DNA of 64,000 nucleotides from an uncultured Gemmiger sp. (GTDB lineage: Bacteria > Bacillota > Clostridia > Oscillospirales > Ruminococcaceae), in contig CALXHQ010000011.1 in NCBI GenBank assembly GCA_944388145.1, forward strand, positions 1-64,000, given 5' to 3'. Below the pieces are notes generated by a model that did no database searches, was not told the DNA's origin, and was given only the letters and a program-made list of their open reading frames with translations. This document shows, piece after piece, positions 17,340 to 24,845 of this stretch. Both the position numbers and the translations under genes were made by a program. Within the stretch, counting starts at the first letter, position 1, and the number at the start of each line of letters is the position of its first letter.

Positions 17340-18712
17340 AGTACGACCTTGCCATCATCGGCGGCGGGCCGGGCGGCTACACAGCGGCGGATGCCGCGGC
17401 GAAGGCCGGACTTTCGGTGGTGCTGTTCGAGAAGGACAAACTGGGCGGCACCTGCCTGAACCGGGGGTGCATCCCCACCAAGGCGCTGCTGCACGCAGCT
17501 GAAACTTGGTCTGCCATGAATGGTGCCGGTGCCATGGGCCCGCACACCGGGGAAGCACGTTTCGATTGGAACGCCGTTTTAGCCTACCGTGACCGCACGG
17601 TGGAAACGCTGCGCCGGGGTGTGGGCCAGCTGATGCAGGCCGGGAAGGTTGCCCTGGTGCAGGGTACCGCGCAGGTGGCCGAGGAGGGGGTAATCCTGTG
17701 CGGCGGGGAGCGGTATGAGGCTGCGGACATTGTGATCGCTGCCGGCGCTGCCCCCGCCCTGCCGCCCATTCCCGGCCGGGAGCTGCCCGGCGTGTATACC
17801 AGCGACGGGTTGCTGGAGGGAGATGGCAGGCTGCCGGCCTCGCTGGTCATCATCGGCGGCGGCGTGATCGGCGTGGAGCTGGCCAGTGCCTATGCGGCGT
17901 TTGGTTGCCGGGTAACCATTTTGGAGGCGATGGAACGGCTGCTGCCTGCCATGGACCGGGAGCTTGCCCAGCGGCTGACCGCGGCGCTGAAAAAGCAGGG
18001 CGTACAGGTGGCGGTGAAAGCTTCAGTCCAAGAGATTGAGCCGGACGGCAGCAGCTTGGCGGTGGAATACCGTGACGCCCAACAGAACACCGCACGCGTT
18101 CAGGCCGAAGCCGTGCTGATCGCCACCGGCCGGAGCCCCAACGCTGAGCCGTTGTTTGTCGGTTCCTACCGGCCGGAAATTGTCCGCGGCGCCATTGTTG
18201 CCAACGAGGCGGGATGCACCAGTCTGCCCCATCTGTATGTGATCGGCGATGCAAAGGCGGGCAACATTCAGTTGGCGCATCTGGCCGAGGCGCAGGGCAA
18301 AAACGTGGTGGCCTATATTTTGGGCCAGCCGTTGCCGGTGGATACCGCTCTGGTGCCCGCCTGTGTATACACAAACCCGGAGATCGCCTCGGTGGGGATG
18401 ACCGAGACGGAGGCCAGAGCCGCCGGGTTGGCCGTAGCCTGCGGCAAGGCGCTGACCGGCGCCAATGGCCGCTGTGTCATTGCAGGCAGCATTCCGGGCT
18501 TTCTCAAACTGGTCTGCGATAAAGATACCACCCGCCTGCTGGGCGCACAACTCTGCTGGCCCCGTGCCACTGATCTGGTGGCCGAACTGGCGCTGGCGGT
18601 GCAAAAGCGTCTGACCGCCGCGGATCTGGCCGGACTGATCCACCCCCACCCCACCTTTGCCGAGGGCGTGCGTGCCGCGGCGGAACAGGTACTGGCTGCC
18701 AACGTACGCTGA
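17336..18712 (+). CDS. lpdA: Dihydrolipoyl dehydrogenase (L protein)
   Basis: The 458-residue flavoprotein has an N-terminal FAD site IIGGGPGGYTAADAA, redox-active cysteines in GGTCLNRGCIPTKALLHA, an NAD-binding VIIGGGVIGVELAS and the C-terminal catalytic dyad region HPHPTFAEGV. It reoxidises dihydrolipoyl-GcvH. It overlaps the ligase gene by 4 nt and closes the operon ahead of a strong terminator. Confidence 0.95.
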   Translation: MKYDLAIIGGGPGGYTAADAAAKAGLSVVLFEKDKLGGTCLNRGCIPTKALLHAAETWSAMNGAGAMGPHTGEARFDWNAVLAYRDRTVETLRRGVGQLMQAGKVALVQGTAQVAEEGVILCGGERYEAADIVIAAGAAPALPPIPGRELPGVYTSDGLLEGDGRLPASLVIIGGGVIGVELASAYAAFGCRVTILEAMERLLPAMDRELAQRLTAALKKQGVQVAVKASVQEIEPDGSSLAVEYRDAQQNTARVQAEAVLIATGRSPNAEPLFVGSYRPEIVRGAIVANEAGCTSLPHLYVIGDAKAGNIQLAHLAEAQGKNVVAYILGQPLPVDTALVPACVYTNPEIASVGMTETEARAAGLAVACGKALTGANGRCVIAGSIPGFLKLVCDKDTTRLLGAQLCWPRATDLVAELALAVQKRLTAADLAGLIHPHPTFAEGVRAAAEQVLAANVR

Positions 18713-18749
18713 CCTGGCCAGGCAGGCAATCGCCAGACAACATGCAATG

Positions 18750-18797
18750 CCGCATCCGGGCAGAAGGAACTTTTCTGCCCGGATGCGGCATTTTTTG
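18750..18797 (+). terminator. Terminator of the gcv operon
   Basis: A 17-bp stem (GCCGCATCCGGGCAGAA with its complement) is followed by ATTTTTT, 37 bases after the lpdA stop. Confidence 0.92.
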
Positions 18798-18949
18798 CAG
18801 TGTTTATGCCCGGTAAAAGCAGCGAAAGATGGCGATGCCCGCGCTGCCGTGCCACTATCGCTGCGCCAGCGGTAAAAGGCACCGGCAATGGCCAGGCAAA
18901 GCACGGCCTTTCCGCGTTCAGGCATCTGTTCTTTCAGGAAAAGATATGC
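18798..18949. other. Spacer between gcv terminator and selenium island promoter
   Basis: No gene or fold could be supported. It shows a GC-rich, coding-like base use but no frame with a start and ribosome binding site matching a family. Confidence 0.5.
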
Positions 18950-18955
18950 TATAAT
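18950..18955 (+). promoter_or_regulatory. -10 element ahead of the selenium/molybdenum hydroxylase island
   Basis: TATAAT in the context ATGCTATAATG. The -35 at about 18927-18932 (TGTTCT) is poor, so an activator or another start is possible. The first coding ATG (19022) is about 60 nt downstream. Confidence 0.55.
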
Positions 18956-19021
18956 GTCTTTATCGTTATACTTTCAGAAATACTACGCCTGATTTCACGG
19001 GTGCCGGAAGGACAGTACAGC

Positions 19022-19258
19022 ATGATTTGCAGGGAGGACCGGCTGGTCATCACATTTTTCACCACCACCGACGCCATGGCCATGGAACAGTTTTGCCGGG
19101 AGGATGGGGCGGACGGGCGGATCATTCCGGTACCAGGGCACATCACAGCGGGATGCGGCCTGGCCTGGTGTGCATTGCCGGAAAGTGAAGCCGCACTGCG
19201 TGCCCTGATGACCGCCCACGGGCTGCAACCCCAGGGCGTATATCGCTGCATGGTATAA
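19022..19258 (+). CDS. DUF3343 family putative selenium/sulfur carrier protein
   Basis: The 78-residue protein starts behind CAGTACAGC and contains TTTDAMAMEQFCRE and the single conserved Cys in HITAGCGLAW, the pattern of DUF3343 proteins. These small proteins recur with YedF, SelD and YqeB in selenium-dependent hydroxylase clusters and are proposed carriers of Se or S; the chemistry is not established. It is the first gene of the island, 10 nt before the NifS-like gene. Confidence 0.8.
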   Translation: MICREDRLVITFFTTTDAMAMEQFCREDGADGRIIPVPGHITAGCGLAWCALPESEAALRALMTAHGLQPQGVYRCMV

Positions 19259-19268
19259 AGGAGGCCGC

Positions 19269-20408
19269 ATGATCTACTTTGATAACGCCGCCACCACACT
19301 GCAAAAACCTCCCTGCGTGGTGCAGGCAATAACGGCAGCACTTTGCAGCATGGGCAACCCCGGGCGGGGCAGCCACCTCACCGCGCTGGATGCCTCCCGC
19401 ACGGTATTTGGCACGCGTCGTGCACTGGCAGAGCTGTTCCATGCGGAAAGCCCTGACTGTATTGCCTTCACTGCCAACTCCACCCAGGCACTGAACACCG
19501 CCATCAAGGGAATTCTCTCGCCCGGTGATCACGTGGTCACTACGGCGCTGGAGCATAACTCGGTGCTGCGGCCGCTCTACGAGATGGAGTCCCGGGGCGT
19601 GGAGTTGACCATTCTGCCCGCCGACCGGCAGGGTAGGCTGCACTACAAGGACTTTACGGCGGCTATCCGGGGAAATACCCGGGCCATTGTCTGCACTCAC
19701 GGTTCCAACCTGACCGGCAATCTGGTGGATATTGGCCGGATTGGCGCGCTTGCCCGCCGGCGGAGGCTTTTGTTTGTGGTGGATGCCTCCCAGACGGCGG
19801 GAGTGTTCCCCATTGACGTGCAAATGATGCAGATCGATATTCTATGTTTCACCGGGCACAAGAGCTTGCTGGGTCCCCAGGGCACCGGCGGGTTGTATGT
19901 GCGGCCAGGGGTGTCGGTGCTCCCCCTTATCACAGGCGGCAGCGGCGTTCAGAGCTTTCTGCATCAGCATCCATCCCGGATGCCCACCGCGCTGGAAGCC
20001 GGTACGCTGAATGCCCACGGCCTTGCCGGGCTGGGGGCTGCGGTGCGGTATCTTCTGGAAACCGGGGTGGATACCATCCGGGAGCGGGAACTTGCCCTGA
20101 TGCGCTGCTTTTACGAACAGGTACAACGGATTCCGGGGATTATGGTATACGGTGATTTTTCACCGTCTCAGCGCTGCCCCATCGTGGCACTGAACGTGCG
20201 GGACTATGACTCCGGGGTGGTAAGTGATACGCTGGCTGCCCGGTACGGCATCGCCACTCGCCCCGGCGCACACTGCGCACCGCTGATGCACCAGGCGCTG
20301 GGAACGGTGAAACAGGGCGCCGTCCGGTTCAGTTTTTGCCATTATAACACCGAAGAGGAAATTCAAACTGCCGTTGCCGCACTGCGGGAACTGGCAAAGG
20401 AGGAGTAG
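19269..20408 (+). CDS. Cysteine desulfurase/selenocysteine lyase-type class V aminotransferase
   Basis: The 379-residue PLP enzyme begins IYFDNAATTLQKP, the NifS/SufS/CsdB hallmark. It carries the PLP lysine in CFTGHKSLLGPQGTGG and the active-site cysteine in RPGAHCAPLMH, a short SufS-like loop rather than an IscS-type loop. In this setting it probably supplies selenium (or sulfur) for the labile Se cofactor made with SelD and YedF. It is not part of an isc or suf cluster here. Confidence 0.88.
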   Translation: MIYFDNAATTLQKPPCVVQAITAALCSMGNPGRGSHLTALDASRTVFGTRRALAELFHAESPDCIAFTANSTQALNTAIKGILSPGDHVVTTALEHNSVLRPLYEMESRGVELTILPADRQGRLHYKDFTAAIRGNTRAIVCTHGSNLTGNLVDIGRIGALARRRRLLFVVDASQTAGVFPIDVQMMQIDILCFTGHKSLLGPQGTGGLYVRPGVSVLPLITGGSGVQSFLHQHPSRMPTALEAGTLNAHGLAGLGAAVRYLLETGVDTIRERELALMRCFYEQVQRIPGIMVYGDFSPSQRCPIVALNVRDYDSGVVSDTLAARYGIATRPGAHCAPLMHQALGTVKQGAVRFSFCHYNTEEEIQTAVAALRELAKEE

Positions 20409-20412
20409 CTGT

Positions 20413-21027
20413 ATGAAAAAGACAATCGACTGCCGGGGTATGGCCTGTCCCCTGCCCGTTGTCAACGCAAAGAAAGCATCCGAGGAGCTGCAAACCGGCG
20501 ATGTATTGACCGTACTGGTGGACAACGAGGTTGCTGTGCAAAATCTGCAGCGGTTTGCCGCACACAAAGGGTTTGTCTCCACCGCCGAAAAAAGGGCTGA
20601 AAAAGAATTTGCCGTGGTCATAACCGTCTCTGGAGAAGCAGCCGCCAAACAGCCCGAACCGGAAACCGTATGTACGCCGGATGTCCGCCGCAAAGGACTG
20701 ATGGTAGTGCTTTCCGCCAACACCATGGGCAGCGGCGACCCCAAACTGGGCACTGCATTGATGAAATCCTTTGTGTTCGCGCTGACCCGGCAGGACCGGC
20801 TACCGGATACCATCCTGTGCTATAATTCCGGCGCTTACCTGACCTGCCAGGGGTCCGACCTGCTGGAAGATCTGAAGCTGCTGGAATCCGAGGGTGTGAC
20901 CATTTTGACCTGCGGCACCTGCCTGGATTTTTACGGTCTGCGGGATAAGCTGGCCGTGGGCGTGGTGACCAATATGTACGAGATTGTGGAACAGATGGAA
21001 ACCGCCCAGTCCATTGTCAAACCGTGA
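20413..21027 (+). CDS. yedF: Sulfurtransferase-like selenium metabolism protein YedF
   Basis: The 204-residue protein has an N-terminal TusA-like domain (residues 1-75) with DCRGMACPLPVVNAKKA, whose Cys-Pro-Leu-Pro holds the reactive cysteine. A C-terminal DsrE-like domain (about 95-204) with TCGTCLDFYGL follows. This two-domain form is found beside SelD and is used as a marker of selenium utilisation. It starts 4 nt after the NifS-like gene. Confidence 0.9.
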   Translation: MKKTIDCRGMACPLPVVNAKKASEELQTGDVLTVLVDNEVAVQNLQRFAAHKGFVSTAEKRAEKEFAVVITVSGEAAAKQPEPETVCTPDVRRKGLMVVLSANTMGSGDPKLGTALMKSFVFALTRQDRLPDTILCYNSGAYLTCQGSDLLEDLKLLESEGVTILTCGTCLDFYGLRDKLAVGVVTNMYEIVEQMETAQSIVKP

Positions 21028-21036
21028 GGAAATGTC

Positions 21037-22074
21037 ATGGAGACAGAAGTCAAACTGACCAAGCTGGCCACCTGCGCCGGCTGCGGCGCCAAGATGGGCG
21101 CCGGCACACTGGCGAAAATGCTGGAAGGGTTCAAGACCCATGCCGACCCGCGGCTGATCGTGGGCTATGACAAGAGCGACGATGCCAGTGTGTTTGTGCT
21201 GAGCGACGACCTGGCGCTGATCCAGACCACCGATTTTTTTCCACCCATTGTGGATGATCCCTACCTGTACGGCAGGATCGCCGCCACCAATGCGCTGAGC
21301 GATGTCTACGCCATGGGCGGCGAACCCAAGCTGGCACTGAATATTCTGTGTGCCGCCGAAACGATGGAGGATACGGCCATCCGGGAGATTCTGCGGGGCG
21401 GATACGACGCCGCCTACGATGCCGGGGCCATCATTACCGGCGGGCATACCATTCGGGGCGCCGAGCTGATCTACGGGCTGGCAGTATCCGGCTTTGTGCG
21501 GCCGGACCGGGTACTGACAAACGCCGGGGCCAAACCCGGCGACGTACTCATTTTGACAAAGCCCCTGGGGGTTGGCGTACTGACCACCGCTGCCAAGGCT
21601 GAACTGGCCGGGGGCGAGGTAATGCAGCGGGTCTACCGCCAGATGGCCACCCTAAACAAAACCGCACGGGACATTATGGTGAAATACCCGGTACACAGCT
21701 GCACCGACGTGACGGGTTTTGGCCTGATGGGCCACAGTTATGAGATGGCCCAGGGCAGCGGCTGCACGCTGCATATTGCAGCGGACAGCGTCCCCTATCA
21801 CCCGGAAGCGCTGGAGCTGGCGGATATGGGGCTGATCCCCGCCGGGGCCTACCGTAACCGGGAATACGCCGAGCCGGGCGTTGTGCTTTGCCGAGAGATC
21901 CCGCTGGCACTGCAGGATCTCTTTTACGACCCGCAGACCAGCGGCGGTCTGCTGATCGCCGTTGCGCCCGAGGCTGCCGGTGCCTGCCTGGCAGAGCTGC
22001 AGGCCAGTATCCCCGCGGCGGCACAGATCGGCTACGTGACCGAAAAGCAAGGGGCCTATCTCAAATTGGAGTGA
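21037..22074 (+). CDS. selD: Selenide, water dikinase
   Basis: The 345-residue protein matches SelD length. The catalytic motif reads CAGCGAKMG with Cys16 and Lys19 in the positions of the essential Cys17 and Lys20 of the E. coli enzyme, so this is the cysteine, not the selenocysteine, form. Metal/ATP-binding segments GYDKSDDASVF and TTDFFPPIVDDPYLYGRIAA are intact. It makes selenophosphate from selenide and ATP. Co-location with yqeB, yqeC and xdhC rather than selA/selB points to the Se-Mo cofactor trait. Confidence 0.95.
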   Translation: METEVKLTKLATCAGCGAKMGAGTLAKMLEGFKTHADPRLIVGYDKSDDASVFVLSDDLALIQTTDFFPPIVDDPYLYGRIAATNALSDVYAMGGEPKLALNILCAAETMEDTAIREILRGGYDAAYDAGAIITGGHTIRGAELIYGLAVSGFVRPDRVLTNAGAKPGDVLILTKPLGVGVLTTAAKAELAGGEVMQRVYRQMATLNKTARDIMVKYPVHSCTDVTGFGLMGHSYEMAQGSGCTLHIAADSVPYHPEALELADMGLIPAGAYRNREYAEPGVVLCREIPLALQDLFYDPQTSGGLLIAVAPEAAGACLAELQASIPAAAQIGYVTEKQGAYLKLE

Positions 22075-22077
22075 GCT

Positions 22078-22893
22078 ATGAACAACCTGATTCTTGTGCG
22101 GGGCGGCGGAGACCTGGCCACCGGCACCATCTATAAGCTGCGCCGGTGCGGCTTTCCCGTTTTGGTTCTGGAGGCAGCCATGCCCTCCGCCATCCGGCGC
22201 AACGTTGCTTTTTCGGAGGCAGTCTACGAGGGCAGCCAGACAGTGGAGGACATGACCTGCCGCCGGGCGGGCAATCGCGATGAGGCCGGGCGGCTACTCC
22301 GGCAGGAAGGGCTGGCACTGCTGGTAGACCCGGCAGGCGAGGCCATCCAGACCTTCCATCCCATGGCGGTTGTGGACGCTATCCTTGCCAAGAGGAATTT
22401 GGGCACCCGCCGGTCAATGGCGCCCATCACGGTAGCGCTGGGGCCGGGGTTTACCGCCGGACAAGACGTGGACGCGGTGATTGAGACACAGCGCGGCCAC
22501 AATCTGGGCCGGGTGCTGTGGCAGGGATGCGCTGCGCCCAATACCGGGGTCCCCGGCATCATTGCGGGGTATGGCAGGGAGCGGGTCATCCACAGCCCGG
22601 CGGCAGGTGTGCTGCGAAACCTGCACAAGATTACCGATACAGTGCACAAGGGGGAAGCAATCGCGCTGGTGGAAACCGAAAACGGCCATGTGCCGGTGTA
22701 CGCCACACTCGACGGCCTGCTGCGGGGGCTGATCCGGGATGGCTACCCGGTGACCGCCGGCTTTAAGATCGCCGACATTGATCCCCGCAGGGGGGAATAT
22801 CAAAACTGTTTTACCATTTCGGACAAAGCGCGCTGCATTGCCGGCGGCGTGGTGGAAGCAGTTTTGCAGCGGAAGGGGGAGCTGGGGCTATGA
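22078..22893 (+). CDS. yqeB: Selenium-dependent molybdenum hydroxylase maturation protein YqeB
   Basis: The 271-residue protein begins LILVRGGGDLATGTIYKLRR, the Rossmann-like start of the EF2563/YqeB family, and contains APITVALGPGFTAGQDVDAV. YqeB proteins occur almost only with SelD and molybdenum hydroxylases and are thought to take part in inserting labile selenium into the Mo site. The stop overlaps the next gene by 4 nt. Confidence 0.92.
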   Translation: MNNLILVRGGGDLATGTIYKLRRCGFPVLVLEAAMPSAIRRNVAFSEAVYEGSQTVEDMTCRRAGNRDEAGRLLRQEGLALLVDPAGEAIQTFHPMAVVDAILAKRNLGTRRSMAPITVALGPGFTAGQDVDAVIETQRGHNLGRVLWQGCAAPNTGVPGIIAGYGRERVIHSPAAGVLRNLHKITDTVHKGEAIALVETENGHVPVYATLDGLLRGLIRDGYPVTAGFKIADIDPRRGEYQNCFTISDKARCIAGGVVEAVLQRKGELGL

Positions 22894-24278
22894 TCCAGGC
22901 CGTAGTCGGATCGGGCGGGAAAACCACCCTGATCCACAAAAAAGCTGCAGAATACCGCAGCCAGGGCAAGACCGTGTTTGTGACCACCACTACCCATATG
23001 CGCATCGAGCCGGACACGCTGTTGACCGATGATGCCGGCGAGATTCTGCGCCGCCTGACAGAGACCGGCTATGCGATGGCCGGCCGGCCCGAGGGGGAAA
23101 AAATCAAGGCCCTGTCCCCTGCTGTTTACCGGGAGGTCTGCGCCCAGGCCGATGTGGTTCTGGTGGAAGCGGACGGCTCAAAAGGGATGCCGCTGAAATA
23201 CCCCCATGCCGCCGAACCGGTCATCCCGGACAACGCCGATACCATTTTGGTGGTTTGCGGCCTGAATGCCTTGGGGCATCCAGCCAGGGAGGTCTGCCAC
23301 CGGTTGGAGCTGGTGACTGACTGCCTGGGCATCGACGGCGATACCCTTGTCACCCCAAAGCATATCCAGCGGCTGATGACCGATGGGTATCTGAAACCCC
23401 TGCGGGCCAAATATCCGGACAAGGCCGTCACACTGGTGCCCCGCACCGACGGTTCCCTCTACCAGCGGGCCGTGGCAGCACTGATGACCAGCGGGATGGA
23501 TGCAGGACTTTTGCGGCAGGAGTGGTTTCAGCCACAGCCGCGGCTGATTGTGTGCGGCGCGGGCCATGTGGGCCGGGAGGTGGCCGAATTGGCCGCTCGC
23601 CTGGATTTTACCGTCCGTGTTGTGGACGACCGGGCGGATCTTTTAACGCGGGAGCGGTTTCCCGCTGCGGATGAGTTGGTCTGTGATTCTTTCGATCATC
23701 TTTCCCGGCATATGGAAGCCGGCGCCTGCTATGTGGTGGTTACGCCCAATCATAAGGCAGATTACCAGTGTGTGGCTACGATTTTGCCCACTGAATATTC
23801 CTACCTGGGCATGATGGGCAGCAAGCACAAGGTTGCCGCCACCTTTGCCCGGCTGCGGGAAGCCGGCTTTGCCGAGGACCGGATTGGCCGCATCTTTGCC
23901 CCCATCGGCCTGCCCATCGGCGCGGTGACGCCGGCAGAGATCGCTGTCAGCATACTGGCCCAGCTGATTCAGGAGAAAAATCGGACCCACGCAGCTTCGG
24001 CAGACCGGAGCCTGCTGGCGAACCGCGAACCTGGCGTACTGTGTGTTGTGATTGAGGCGGAAGGCTCAGTGCCGCGGGGAGCAGGCAGCATGATGCTGGT
24101 GGGCAGGGAACATCTTTTGGGCAGCATTGGCGGCGGGCAGAGCGAACATCTGGCCATCCTCCACGCCAAAGGGCTGACCGGGGGTGATATCCAGACATAC
24201 CAGCTGCATCACGGTGCGGCCGGCGGCTTGGACATGGTCTGCGGCGGCAGGATTCAGGTGCTGTTTTTGCCCGTTTGA
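22890..24278 (+). CDS. YqeC-XdhC fusion protein for selenium-dependent Mo hydroxylase maturation
   Basis: One 462-residue frame joins three parts. Residues 1-205 are YqeC, with P-loop GSGGKTTLIHKK and VEADGSKGMPLKYP. Residues about 212-355 are the Rossmann domain normally at the C-terminus of XdhC, LIVCGAGHVGREVAELAARL. Residues about 364-462 are the XdhC/CoxI domain normally at the N-terminus, with EGSVPRGAGSMML and GSIGGGQSE. XdhC-type proteins protect and sulfurate or selenate the Mo cofactor. The fusion puts YqeC and an order-swapped XdhC in one chain; no frameshift is visible. Confidence 0.88.
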   Translation: MIQAVVGSGGKTTLIHKKAAEYRSQGKTVFVTTTTHMRIEPDTLLTDDAGEILRRLTETGYAMAGRPEGEKIKALSPAVYREVCAQADVVLVEADGSKGMPLKYPHAAEPVIPDNADTILVVCGLNALGHPAREVCHRLELVTDCLGIDGDTLVTPKHIQRLMTDGYLKPLRAKYPDKAVTLVPRTDGSLYQRAVAALMTSGMDAGLLRQEWFQPQPRLIVCGAGHVGREVAELAARLDFTVRVVDDRADLLTRERFPAADELVCDSFDHLSRHMEAGACYVVVTPNHKADYQCVATILPTEYSYLGMMGSKHKVAATFARLREAGFAEDRIGRIFAPIGLPIGAVTPAEIAVSILAQLIQEKNRTHAASADRSLLANREPGVLCVVIEAEGSVPRGAGSMMLVGREHLLGSIGGGQSEHLAILHAKGLTGGDIQTYQLHHGAAGGLDMVCGGRIQVLFLPV

Positions 24279-24315
24279 CAAGATGGCCGGGACCACGCCC
24301 GGGGAGGTGTTTTTT

Positions 24316-24759
24316 ATGATGAAACTGAGTTTTGATGCGGTGGAACAACTGCTGGCCCGCCCCTGTTACCTGATCGACTGCCTGCCGGAACAAGTTTCAG
24401 CAGACGGGACCGGACAATACTTTGCCGCGGAGGAATTCTGGCTGGCACACCCCGAATTTTTGGACCTGAAACGGCGGTTTACCAACTTGCTGCTGCGGTT
24501 GATGTGCTATTACCACATTGCCATGGAATGGTGCGGCTGGCACGACCAGCCCAGCCCCGACCGGGTGGCAGCCGCCATCGACACGGTGCTGTCCCACGGG
24601 GAAGGCACCATCGATATTCTGTTTCCGGAGGATGACGCCCTGCTGGTATTAAACGGGAACGACTTGTATCTTTCCGTATACAATCCCAACGCCGGGATGC
24701 AGCAGCTGATGCAGGCCATTGCCCGGGCAGAAGGGCTGTTTTGGCGGGACCCCTGCTAA
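24316..24759 (+). CDS. Hypothetical protein at the end of the selenium island
   Basis: The frame opens at ATG 24316 behind GGGGAGGTG; ATG 24319 is the next codon. The 147-residue product is acidic, has no signal peptide or membrane segment, and contains a Trp/Tyr/Cys-rich stretch MCYYHIAMEWCGWHD (about residues 62-76). I do not recognise the family. It is 37 nt after the YqeC-XdhC gene and before a terminator, so it is probably co-transcribed with the island. Confidence 0.7.
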   Translation: MMKLSFDAVEQLLARPCYLIDCLPEQVSADGTGQYFAAEEFWLAHPEFLDLKRRFTNLLLRLMCYYHIAMEWCGWHDQPSPDRVAAAIDTVLSHGEGTIDILFPEDDALLVLNGNDLYLSVYNPNAGMQQLMQAIARAEGLFWRDPC

Positions 24760-24787
24760 ACCGCCCTCTCAGTGCACAAACAACAGC

Positions 24788-24821
24788 AAAACTCCCTGAG
24801 TCGACCGGCTCAGGGAGTTTT
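24788..24821. terminator. Bidirectional terminator between selenium island and ABC operon
   Basis: AAAACTCCCTGAG pairs with CTCAGGGAGTTTT around an 8-nt loop. The A and T runs on both sides let it serve the plus-strand island and the minus-strand permease gene ending at 24846. Confidence 0.9.
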
Positions 24822-24845
24822 GCTGTATGGGGGCAGGCGGTTGGT

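Noticed and set aside
18313-18925. Minus-strand open frames of 191-300 codons at the lpdA end
   Set aside because: They lie across lpdA and its terminator, have no ribosome site and no family resemblance.
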